A stretch of DNA of 10,216 bases. Source: Caldivirga sp. UBA161. Lineage in GTDB: Archaea; Thermoproteota; Thermoprotei; Thermoproteales; Thermocladiaceae. Shown here one piece after another: positions 1 to 6,162 of the stretch (positions are counted from its first letter, which is position 1; every line of letters starts with the position of its first letter). The position numbers and the translations under genes are program-made. Where the stretch lies: positions 1-10,216 of the forward strand of contig NZ_DAXS01000017.1 of the NCBI RefSeq assembly GCF_002506515.1, given 5' to 3'. Under the pieces are notes generated by a model. That model was not told the origin of the DNA. It saw only the letters and a program-made list of their open reading frames with translations, and did no database searches.

Positions 1-447
1 AAAATATGGCAGGAAATTAGAGATATTAGAATTGAGCTTAAGAATCTTAGGTCAACTTATGGTGGCTTATCTAGGAGCGTTGGATTGCTTCTTGAGAGAG
101 ATGCTAGGCATTATTTACCTGAGTGGATTAAGAGGAATCTTGGCCTTAATGTTGATAAGTTAAGTAGATTCGCTATTAGGAATGTTATTGAAGTTGATGG
201 TTATGCTGAGGTTGATGGTAAGGCTATTGTTGTTGAGATTAAAGCAACCCTTAGGTTTAATGATGCGGTGAATTTTGTAGCTGTTAAATTACCTAAGTTA
301 AGGGAATTGAAAGGCAATATTGAATTAATACCGCTTATAGTTTACATTAATGAAGATGAGGATACTGGCGAGGCTATAGAGTATGCTAAGAAGAATGGTG
401 TTAAGGTGCTTAAGCATTACGGTGAAGATGAATTTGAGGAGGCCTAA
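1..447 (+). CDS. PD-(D/E)XK nuclease-like protein, 5'-truncated by window edge
   Basis: The reading frame is open from the first base of the window, so this is the C-terminal part of a longer protein. A TTG at 85 could start translation, but the frame upstream (KIWQEIRDIRIELKNL...) is charged and helical like a coiled coil and clearly belongs to the same protein. Layout: coiled-coil end, then a helical segment (LLLERDARHYLPEWI), then a compact alpha/beta part with EVDGYAEVDG followed by VVVEIKA, which resembles the D...ExK core of PD-(D/E)XK nuclease folds. Crenarchaea carry many such coiled-coil plus nuclease-fold proteins (DUF3782-type) of unknown role. The end of the protein is acidic (GEDEFEEA). 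I infer the fold from the motif and the overall pattern only; nuclease activity is not shown. The stop codon is TAA at 445-447. Confidence 0.72.
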   Translation, partial: KIWQEIRDIRIELKNLRSTYGGLSRSVGLLLERDARHYLPEWIKRNLGLNVDKLSRFAIRNVIEVDGYAEVDGKAIVVEIKATLRFNDAVNFVAVKLPKLRELKGNIELIPLIVYINEDEDTGEAIEYAKKNGVKVLKHYGEDEFEEA

Positions 448-725
448 AGGAAAGCGAAACCTCCTAATTGGATTATGGAAACCTTAATTTTACGTAATAG
501 TTTACCTACTTAACATGGTGTTAAGTAATGGTAATTAATTAAGGTAGGGCTTAAGTGGAGTGGGTTTTAATCCTCAATGTGGGATGTTATTGTAGTGTTG
601 GTGTGCGGTGAGCCTAATAGGCAATGAACCCCAGCTCACCCAAATACCAGCAGTAGGTTATAAATAATGTAGGCTCCAGGAACAGAACTCCGCCATTCAA
701 GACAAGGAGCCACCAGCGTAAATAC
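448..725. other. Non-coding spacer with two inverted repeats
   Basis: No convincing gene between two convergent coding regions. Visible structure: a perfect 7-bp inverted repeat GGTGAGC (607-613) / GCTCACC (634-640), with a small nested palindrome GCCTA-A-TAGGC (612-622) in its loop; and a 6-bp inverted repeat GGCTCC (672-677) / GGAGCC (706-711). A TATA-like TTATAAATAA lies at 658-667 on the plus strand, but no ORF or recognisable RNA follows it. The second repeat sits just past the ABCE1 stop codon and could act in 3'-end formation on that transcript. These roles are guesses. Confidence 0.5.
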
Positions 726-2534
726 CTATCCCTTTTCAGTAACGTAATAGTAATATTCACCAATCTCCCTTTGAATTCTATCCATTACTGAATCCTTCTT
801 ATTAATCCTTGGCCTACCGTTATGTGCATCCCTCCTGAATGTTATGTCCTGTGCCTTGAAGAAGATGTTCATGCCTTTCCTTAGGTCAATGGGTGGATTA
901 GCAATACCTAATTTACCTGGCTCACCTTCAAACACCATTACTGATGAGCTCACGTAATCAAGCATGGTTACATCATGCTCAATGAATAGCACTGTAGCCT
1001 CCCTCTCCTCGGCTAGCCTTGCAATAACCCTAGCGGTCCTAATTCTCTGCTCAATATCTAAGTAGGCCATTGGCTCATCAAGCACGTATAGTTCAGCATC
1101 CTTAAGTAGGGATGCAGCTATCATAACCCTCTGAAGCTCACCACCACTCAATTCCCTGAGGTTCTTATCCATTATTGGCGTTAGGAGTAAGCCACTGGCT
1201 AAATCGGGCCAGTGGGGCTTCTCCCTATAGTCTACGCCAGCTATCTTACCTATTAATGAGGAGACCGTTAATTCAGGGTACTTAACGGCAATATCCCTTA
1301 TGTACTGGGGCTTGTAACTTATCCTAACTATACCATAAGGTATTACTACACCCTCATCAGGCTGAAGTTCATTCACCAGTATTCTGGCGAAGGTGGTTTT
1401 ACCAATACCATTAGGCCCAAGTACACCAACAACCTCACCCCTCATTAATTGACCTGACTGTGCAATTAGCTTAAAGTCGCCGAGATTCTTACTTACATCA
1501 CTCCACTCCACTAAAACCCTCTCCTTCCTAACTTCCCTTGGTGGTGGAGTTGACTTGAATGTTATAGCCTCCCTCCTAATTAGCATGTTTTCACTGGCTA
1601 AGTAACCTTTAAGGTACTCATTAATCCCCTCCTTAGCACCCTTAATACTTGAAACTATACCGTAGGCTCCAGGCTTACCGTAAAGTATCACAACTAAGTC
1701 GGCTAAGTAATCCAGTACCGCTAGGTCATGGTCAATTATTAAAACATACCTATTGTCTGAGGTTAATTCACTAATAGCCTTAGCTACCCTAAGCCTCTCC
1801 GTGACATCCAAGTGGGTTGTGGGTTCATCGAAAATGTAAACATCCCCACCCCTAAGGATAGCAGCTGCAATGGCTAGCCTCTGTAATTCTCCACCACTGA
1901 GGACGTTAATGTCTCTATCAAGTAGGTGAGTTAAATTAAGCTTACCAGCTACTTCAAGCACTTTACTCTCATCCCCATTAATCCTCATTAAGGCCTCCTT
2001 AACCTTACCCTTAACCACCATGGGTATTAACTCAATGTACTGCGTCTTATGAATAACCTTAAGCCTACTACTGTAAAGCATAGTGAAGTAAGTTTGAAGC
2101 TCAGTGCCCCTGAATCTCCTTATTACTTCATCCTTACTACCACCGCTTGAGCATAGGTTAGGTATTATTGAGCCAGCAAGTATGTTGGCTATAGTCGTCT
2201 TACCGAGGGCGTTTTGGCCTATTACACCAATTACCTTACCTTGCTTGAGCATAGGTAATTTAAATAACTTGAAGCCACTTGGCCCATACTGATGAACACA
2301 ATGCTCATCAAGCTCAGAGGGTAGGTTTATTATTGTTATTGCCTCAAAGGGGCACTTCCTCACGCAGATACCGCAGGCAGTACATAAGTCAGTTATCACT
2401 GGCCTATTAAGTTGTTCATCAAAGTATATAGCTCTCTTACCTGTCCTAACCACAGGGCAGAATCTAATACACTCTTGGCTACACTTCCTAGGTTGGCAAA
2501 GATCCTTATCAACCACGGCTATTCTAGTTGGCAT
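726..2534 (-). CDS. ABCE1 / RNase L inhibitor, ribosome-recycling ATPase
   Basis: Cytosolic twin-ATPase that splits 70S ribosomes after termination together with aRF1 or Pelota. The 602 residues are the usual family length. The N-terminal iron-sulfur domain has eight cysteines (13, 18, 22, 26, 51, 54, 57, 61), fitting two [4Fe-4S] clusters. ATPase domain 1: Walker A GQNALGKTT near residue 106, signature LSGGELQR near 211, Walker B VYIFDEP. ATPase domain 2: Walker A GPNGIGKTT near 373, signature LSGGELQR near 461, Walker B LYVLDEP, H-switch IEHD. Walker A of domain 1 has Ala where Gly is common (N-A-L-G rather than N-G-x-G). The ATG at 2534 begins the expected MPTRIAVVDKDLC N-terminus, and a TATA-like element lies about 27 nt upstream, so the mRNA is probably leaderless. 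Monocistronic here; a decayed tnpA lies directly upstream. Confidence 0.97.
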   Translation of the reverse strand: MPTRIAVVDKDLCQPRKCSQECIRFCPVVRTGKRAIYFDEQLNRPVITDLCTACGICVRKCPFEAITIINLPSELDEHCVHQYGPSGFKLFKLPMLKQGKVIGVIGQNALGKTTIANILAGSIIPNLCSSGGSKDEVIRRFRGTELQTYFTMLYSSRLKVIHKTQYIELIPMVVKGKVKEALMRINGDESKVLEVAGKLNLTHLLDRDINVLSGGELQRLAIAAAILRGGDVYIFDEPTTHLDVTERLRVAKAISELTSDNRYVLIIDHDLAVLDYLADLVVILYGKPGAYGIVSSIKGAKEGINEYLKGYLASENMLIRREAITFKSTPPPREVRKERVLVEWSDVSKNLGDFKLIAQSGQLMRGEVVGVLGPNGIGKTTFARILVNELQPDEGVVIPYGIVRISYKPQYIRDIAVKYPELTVSSLIGKIAGVDYREKPHWPDLASGLLLTPIMDKNLRELSGGELQRVMIAASLLKDAELYVLDEPMAYLDIEQRIRTARVIARLAEEREATVLFIEHDVTMLDYVSSSVMVFEGEPGKLGIANPPIDLRKGMNIFFKAQDITFRRDAHNGRPRINKKDSVMDRIQREIGEYYYYVTEKG

Positions 2535-2557
2535 TCATAATTGGCCCAGGCCCTTGG

Positions 2558-2565
2558 TTTTTATT
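2558..2565 (-). promoter_or_regulatory. TATA-like element of the ABCE1 gene
   Basis: On the minus strand this reads AATAAAAA, centred about 27 nt before the ABCE1 ATG at 2534. The spacing matches a leaderless archaeal transcript. It lies just past the stop codon of the tnpA remnant. Confidence 0.55.
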
Positions 2566-2578
2566 GCTTTGCACCCCC

Positions 2579-2985
2579 TTACTCCAAATGATTAAAACTA
2601 AAACTGATCTCCTCCCCTCTCCAGCCCCTCACCCACTGCTCCTCAATATACTTCATACTAATCACACCACTGGAAACATGCTCAACTGTGGCTACGAAAT
2701 AACTCCTAGCCCATAGTTTTCCTTTAACCTCTTTAACCTAAGTAGACCTACCCTTAAAGTAGTTGGTGAAGTATGATGAAGCATAACGTGGGGCAATTAA
2801 CAAATAAGTGAATATGATTCGGCATTACATCCATCACCAATACCTCACACCCCAACTCCTCAATAATCTGCCTTAACATCCCTTTAGTGCATTCCACTAC
2901 GCTACCTATCTAAGATGCTTCCACATACTTGGGTATCTATTATAAAAACTCCATCAGAATCTCTGACCCTAATCACCCATCATAT
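2579..2985 (-). pseudogene. tnpA: Decayed IS200/IS605-type tnpA (Y1 HUH transposase)
   Basis: Reading the minus strand across frames recovers a recognisable single-strand transposase in order. At about 2936 comes IPKYVEAS-stop-IGSVVECTKGMLRQIIEELG, then EVLVMDVMPNHIHLFVNCP, which holds the HUH metal-binding motif (HIH). After a frame change come PRYASSYFTNYFKGRST, a stop, KLWARSYFVATVEHVSSG, and MKYIEEQW with the catalytic-type Tyr. The frame ends at a TAA at 2579-2581. Damage: at least one frameshift after NCP (about 2 nt missing compared with the usual NCPPRY), in-frame stops near 2912 and 2748, and a scrambled N-terminus upstream of IPKY (2936 to about 2985). No tnpB follows; ABCE1 starts 45 nt away. 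Family membership is strong from motif order; the 5' limit is approximate. Confidence 0.87.
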
Positions 2986-3054
2986 ACCAGCGTGCTCATC
3001 ACTAAGAGGATAGGGGTATTAGGGGTAAATTAAGTATTCCTCATGCTATGCGGT

Positions 3055-3079
3055 AAGTATTTAACAATACTTATAAGTA
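3055..3079 (+). promoter_or_regulatory. Promoter of ABC ATPase with overlapping palindromes
   Basis: GTATTTAA (3057-3064) is centred about 26 nt before the GTG start at 3086 and is the likely TATA box. It is embedded in an inverted repeat AAGTATT (3055-3061) / AATACTT (3066-3072) with a 4-nt spacer, which overlaps a perfect 12-bp palindrome TACTTATAAGTA (3068-3079). Such symmetry on and just downstream of a TATA box suggests a repressor site; no regulator can be named. Confidence 0.5.
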
Positions 3080-3085
3080 CTGGCT

Positions 3086-3808
3086 GTGAAATGCATAGAT
3101 GTTAAGGGTTTAGTGAAGTCTTTTAATGGAGTAAGGGCCTTGAATGGATTATCATTCAGTGTGGAGTGTGGTGATTCAGCAGCTCTCCTTGGGCCAAATG
3201 GGGCAGGTAAGACAACCACAATGAGGATTATTGCAGGATTGCTTAGGCCAGATTCAGGGTTCGTTAATGTATGTGGCTTCGACGTTATTAAGGAACCTAG
3301 GAAAACTAAGTCTTGCCTAGGGTACTTACCTGAGGATGCTGCGCCATTTATGAACTTAACGGTGAGGGAGAACTTGGAGTATGTGAGTTTAGTAAGGGGG
3401 TTAAGTAATGTTAAGGATGCTGTGGAATGGGTTGCCCAAGCCCTAGGTTTAGGTGGGTTAATGAATGTTCAACCATCATTACTATCAAGGGGTAATAGGC
3501 AGAGGGTTGCCTTAGCAATGGCCATTATTCATAAGCCAAAAGTACTCCTCCTTGATGAGCCCTTAAATTACCTTGATATTCCAACTCAGGAAAATGTTAT
3601 TGAGCTGCTATTAAATATGAAGAGGAATGGCACTACAATGCTCATATCCACCCACATAATGTCTGTGGCAGAGAGGTTAGCTAATAGGGTAATAATGATT
3701 AATAAGGGTAAGTTAATCTGGGAGGGCAGTATCAACGAGTTAATGAATTTAGTTAAGCCAGGGGAGAGAATTGAGGAGGCGGTGGCTAGAATGCTTAAGG
3801 AGGCTTAG
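3086..3808 (+). CDS. ABC transporter ATP-binding protein, permease not adjacent
   Basis: ATPase subunit of an ABC transporter of the multidrug/CcmA-like type, acting on the cytoplasmic face of the membrane. Of 240 residues, the first 210 or so are one nucleotide-binding domain: Walker A GPNGAGKTT (about residues 36-44), Q-loop region LGYLPEDAAPF, signature LSRGNRQR rather than LSGGQQQR, Walker B VLLLDEP, and H-switch STHIM. The D-loop reads NYLD where GLD is usual. The last 30 residues are a charged tail. The start is GTG at 3086: the translation opens with the typical MKCIDVKGLVKSF and a TATA box sits at leaderless distance. No permease gene is next to it; the next gene downstream is a convergent MFS transporter, so the membrane partner must lie elsewhere. 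Substrate and direction of transport are unknown. Confidence 0.9.
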   Translation: MKCIDVKGLVKSFNGVRALNGLSFSVECGDSAALLGPNGAGKTTTMRIIAGLLRPDSGFVNVCGFDVIKEPRKTKSCLGYLPEDAAPFMNLTVRENLEYVSLVRGLSNVKDAVEWVAQALGLGGLMNVQPSLLSRGNRQRVALAMAIIHKPKVLLLDEPLNYLDIPTQENVIELLLNMKRNGTTMLISTHIMSVAERLANRVIMINKGKLIWEGSINELMNLVKPGERIEEAVARMLKEA

Positions 3809-3814
3809 CCATCC

Positions 3815-3846
3815 TTTAAGCAAACGAATTACTTAGATTGCTTGAA
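3815..3846. terminator. Possible bidirectional terminator hairpin
   Basis: Between two convergent genes, TTTAAGCAA (3815-3823) and TTGCTTGAA (3838-3846) pair over 9 positions with one wobble, leaving a 14-nt loop. Position and symmetry suit a shared 3'-end structure. Archaeal termination usually relies on T-tracts, and the T-runs here are short, so this is tentative. Confidence 0.35.
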
Positions 3847-3859
3847 TTAGAAATATTAA

Positions 3860-5047
3860 CTAATTAACGTTGCCCCCCACTCTAAGCGACCTAAAGAATA
3901 CATAGTAGAGTAACGGATCAAGCATTGATACTAAACCACCGGTTATCATTGATAATGTAAATAATGAGGCATTCATCATTACACCAGCTATGAAGCTACC
4001 TAAACTGTAGGGTAACCTTCTGGCTAAGCCAGTTACTGATAATCCCCTAGCCCTCTCATCACTGGTTATAACTTCCATAGACAAGGATTGCCTCATGGGT
4101 ATTGTAACCATGTAGAGCGCTACCCTAGTTATGTAAAGTACTGAATCCACTATTAAATTGGGTATTATTGCCATGACTACGAATAAACCCACTGAAATAG
4201 CCCTAAGCACTGATATGGCCTTAACCCTACCCATCATCCTCTCTGCCCTATCAGCAAGCAGGGTGGAAACCATTGAAGCTAGGTATGAGGCCATGTAAAT
4301 CATGTTTACGTCAAGCTCAGTGGCATGAAGGTAAAGCTTAAACCAAAGTGGGAGGAGTGGAGTCACCATACCTAACCCAAGGCTACCCAAGGAACCAGCA
4401 ACCGCTATTTTAACCACTGGGCCACTTGACCTCCTTGGGAGTATTTGGCTTATTGAATTAACCTTAACCCTACCCTTATCCCTACTTACAATTAATAGAA
4501 CCAGTAAGGATATTACACTAAGCACTGCGGATAACCTAAATAGAAGTAAGTCCCCTAAACCCATGCTGAGAAGTAAGTATGATGATGCTGCGCCGGCTAA
4601 TGATGATGCTGTTGATGCTGCAGTGGTTATGCTGTAAACCCTAGTTCTTTCAACTGAATTCGTGTTATCAGCCAGTAATGAGGTTTGAAGTGGTGTGACC
4701 GGGCCACCGCCGGCACCTCCCCCTGGGCCACCACCCCCTGTGGTACCTAGTATTGAGGTTACGAATATTGCTATCTTATTGGTTGTAGTACTGTAAACCA
4801 GCATTGATGCGGTGAATAAGAATGACATAGCTATGAGGGTATCTCTCCTACCATAAAGGTCCCCTAGGAAGCCAGCAACCAGCACTAGTAGTGATGATGA
4901 GATCGCGTTAATCATGAAGTACAACCCTATTAACACTGGGTTAAGGCCTATGGACTTCAGGTAAAGGGGTATTATGAATGATAAGTACCCGAAGGAGAAG
5001 CTCCTAATTATCCTTGAAGCTACAAGGGCCTTGACATTCCTATTCAT
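3860..5047 (-). CDS. MFS transporter
   Basis: Major facilitator superfamily membrane protein, 395 residues, about 12 hydrophobic segments in two halves, with a charged linker (SRDKGRVKVNSISQ) in the middle. The loop after TM2 reads GDLYGRRD, the classical MFS motif-A region (G-x-L-x-D-r-x-G-R-R type). An odd feature is a glycine run, TTGGGGPGGGAGGGPVTPLQ, at about residues 101-120 near TM4, encoded by a locally GC-rich stretch. The ATG at 5047 overlaps the stop of the upstream CYTH gene in an ATGA arrangement, so the two are almost certainly co-transcribed and translationally coupled; GAGGGGA just before the ATG may serve as a weak ribosome-binding site. Substrate unknown; drug or metabolite efflux is a common role for such transporters but is not shown here. 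Confidence 0.9.
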   Translation of the reverse strand: MNRNVKALVASRIIRSFSFGYLSFIIPLYLKSIGLNPVLIGLYFMINAISSSLLVLVAGFLGDLYGRRDTLIAMSFLFTASMLVYSTTTNKIAIFVTSILGTTGGGGPGGGAGGGPVTPLQTSLLADNTNSVERTRVYSITTAASTASSLAGAASSYLLLSMGLGDLLLFRLSAVLSVISLLVLLIVSRDKGRVKVNSISQILPRRSSGPVVKIAVAGSLGSLGLGMVTPLLPLWFKLYLHATELDVNMIYMASYLASMVSTLLADRAERMMGRVKAISVLRAISVGLFVVMAIIPNLIVDSVLYITRVALYMVTIPMRQSLSMEVITSDERARGLSVTGLARRLPYSLGSFIAGVMMNASLFTLSMITGGLVSMLDPLLYYVFFRSLRVGGNVN

Positions 5048-5592
5048 TTCCCCTCGCTTACCTTACTTAGAATGAGCTCTAAGTATGTTTTAGGCTCCAC
5101 TGAATCTTCCTTAATCCCAAGGGTCTTCCGTGCAAAACCCATAATACTTTTCACTAGTTCACTAACCATACCTTGATCATTAGTTAAGGTTTCAATCTCG
5201 AGGAAGTTCCCTAATTCATTAACCTTATCCACATAGATTGTGTAATTACCGTAAGTGTACTCCATCCTCTCCTTCCTAATGACTGCAACCTCCCTAAAGC
5301 CAAGCGCCTTCAAGACGCTTATAGCATTGCTGGCTGAGTCAACATCAATATTGTACTCAACCCTAACCTTACCCTCACCACTTAATCTAGGACCCTTATA
5401 CGTAATAGTTACCTTACCTGACCCATATAACCTAACCCTAATAGCCTCATCAGTCACTGCGAAATCTCTGCAGGGGTGGTTAAAGTAATGATCCTCCTCA
5501 ACATCGCTACCCAAGTAGGTGGCGAAACCCCTTAACTTACCCACAATATCATTTACATCACTCACCCTAAACTTAACCTCAACCTCAAGCAT
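5044..5592 (-). CDS. CYTH-domain protein (CyaB / thiamine-triphosphatase-like)
   Basis: Soluble 182-residue protein of the CYTH (triphosphate tunnel metalloenzyme) superfamily, which binds and often hydrolyses organic or inorganic triphosphates. The diagnostic ExExK motif is at residues 3-7 (EVEVK). Further charged strands line the expected tunnel: AIRVRL, VTITYKGPR, KVRVEYNIDVD, VIRKERMEY, YTIYVDKV and FLEIE, followed by a C-terminal helical segment with KTYLELIL. Length and order fit archaeal members labelled class IV adenylate cyclase; the true substrate (thiamine triphosphate, tripolyphosphate or ATP) cannot be read from sequence. The ATG at 5592 puts ExExK at the usual N-terminal place, with a TATA box 26 nt upstream. 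First gene of a two-gene operon with the MFS transporter. Confidence 0.9.
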   Translation of the reverse strand: MLEVEVKFRVSDVNDIVGKLRGFATYLGSDVEEDHYFNHPCRDFAVTDEAIRVRLYGSGKVTITYKGPRLSGEGKVRVEYNIDVDSASNAISVLKALGFREVAVIRKERMEYTYGNYTIYVDKVNELGNFLEIETLTNDQGMVSELVKSIMGFARKTLGIKEDSVEPKTYLELILSKVSEGK

Positions 5593-5613
5593 ATGCTACG
5601 CATTAAGTAGCCT

Positions 5614-5622
5614 AATTTAAAG
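5614..5622 (-). promoter_or_regulatory. TATA box of the CYTH-MFS operon
   Basis: The minus strand reads CTTTAAATT, centred 26 nt before the ATG at 5592, which suits leaderless transcription of the two-gene operon. Confidence 0.6.
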
Positions 5623-5673
5623 GATACTATTAATCAGCGCTCAGAATTAACACATGGTTAAGGATCATTAATT

Positions 5674-5781
5674 TGGTGGGGCCGCCGGGACTTGAACCCG
5701 GGATCACCGGCGCACCGGGTCAATTCCAATACGGGGGTGGCCCCCCAGGCCGGCATCCTAGCCAGGCTAGACTACGGCCCC
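5674..5781 (-). tRNA. tRNA-Pro(GGG) with one intron
   Basis: Minus-strand tRNA. The acceptor stem GGGGCCG pairs with CGGCCCC, followed by discriminator A and an encoded CCA (5674-5676). The D stem is short and wobble-rich (GTCT with GGAT). Anticodon stem CCGGC/GCCGG; T stem CCGGG/CCCGG with loop TTCAAGT. The 5' part of the anticodon loop is C32 T33 G34 G35 G36 G37, so the anticodon is GGG, decoding proline CCC and CCU. A 30-nt intron interrupts the loop between positions 37 and 38. The mature tRNA is 75 nt plus CCA. A TATA box lies 30 nt upstream of the 5' end. Confidence 0.95.
5713..5742 (-). other. tRNA-Pro intron at position 37/38
   Basis: Thirty nt between G37 (5743) and C38 (5712). A bulge-helix-bulge can be drawn: exon CTGG (5745-5748) pairs with intron CCGG (5715-5718), with a 3-nt bulge GGG cut as GG|G on the 5' side and TGC cut as TG|C on the 3' side. 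This fits the canonical site for the archaeal splicing endonuclease. Pairing inside the intron is weak. Confidence 0.85.
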
Positions 5782-5806
5782 TATTGTTGACTTACCTGAA
5801 GCGTGG

Positions 5807-5815
5807 TTATTTAAG
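5807..5815 (-). promoter_or_regulatory. TATA box of tRNA-Pro
   Basis: The minus strand reads CTTAAATAA, preceded by AAAG, centred 30 nt before the tRNA 5' end. The upstream word AAAGCTTA is shared with the promoter of the tRNA-Glu half near 9957. Confidence 0.6.
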
Positions 5816-6110
5816 CTTTGGGTCCATGTTGAAGAATTACAATGATGTACTTAAGGCTTCATCATTCATAGTGGAGATAAGGCCTTAGGTTTGTTTCCCC
5901 TTTTATTAAATGCCTCCAGGAACAATAGGCTTGAACTGGCTGTAATTAATGATAACTACACTTGAGTGAAGGCATTAAACCAACGCTAGAGGGCTAACAT
6001 GGTAAATACGCTTCTTTAAGATGGGGTAAGAAGTCATTTAAGGTTCCTAAGGTTCTCTGGATTTTCAGTTGATTAATGATTAAGGAAGGTTAAGGATTTC
6101 TTTACATTAT
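5816..6110. other. Intergenic stretch with no recognised gene
   Basis: Between tRNA-Pro and the DUF998 promoter I see no supportable coding region; frames are short and lack domain signals. A 7-bp inverted repeat, AATGCCT (5909-5915) / AGGCATT (5970-5976), encloses 54 nt and follows a TATA-like TTTTATTAAA (5901-5910). A small RNA is conceivable, but no clear C/D or H/ACA boxes were found. Confidence 0.4.
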
Positions 6111-6114
6111 CAAT

Positions 6115-6157
6115 GCATAAAGCTCACTAATACTTTAAAGCATAAAGCTATAGTGAG
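6115..6157 (+). promoter_or_regulatory. Promoter of DUF998 gene with direct and inverted repeats
   Basis: CTTTAAAG (6133-6140) is centred 26.5 nt before the GTG start at 6163 and is the TATA box. It is framed by two identical direct repeats GCATAAAGCT (6115-6124 and 6140-6149, offset 25 nt) and by an inverted repeat CTCACTA (6123-6129) / TAGTGAG (6151-6157). The arrangement looks like a regulator-binding array around the core promoter. Confidence 0.55.
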
Positions 6158-6162
6158 TTTAC

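Noticed and set aside
2528..2716. Plus-strand open frame of 62 codons
   Set aside because: It is antisense to the tnpA remnant and the ABCE1 promoter; its Pro/Leu-rich translation reflects the opposite strand.
5673..5888. Plus-strand open frame of 71 codons
   Set aside because: It runs antisense through tRNA-Pro and its promoter; the protein is a by-product of the GC-rich tRNA sequence and has no domain signal.
675..5925. The 11-mer CTCCAGGAACA occurs at 675-685 and about 5915-5924, both after TATA-like sequences
   Set aside because: An 11-nt match within 10 kb is expected by chance, and the flanks do not align; not treated as a repeat family.
6060..6125. Possible C/D box small RNA on the minus strand (TGATAA ... 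CTGA)
   Set aside because: The C box is a poor match to RUGAUGA, there is no convincing D'/C' pair, and spacing is wrong for two guides.
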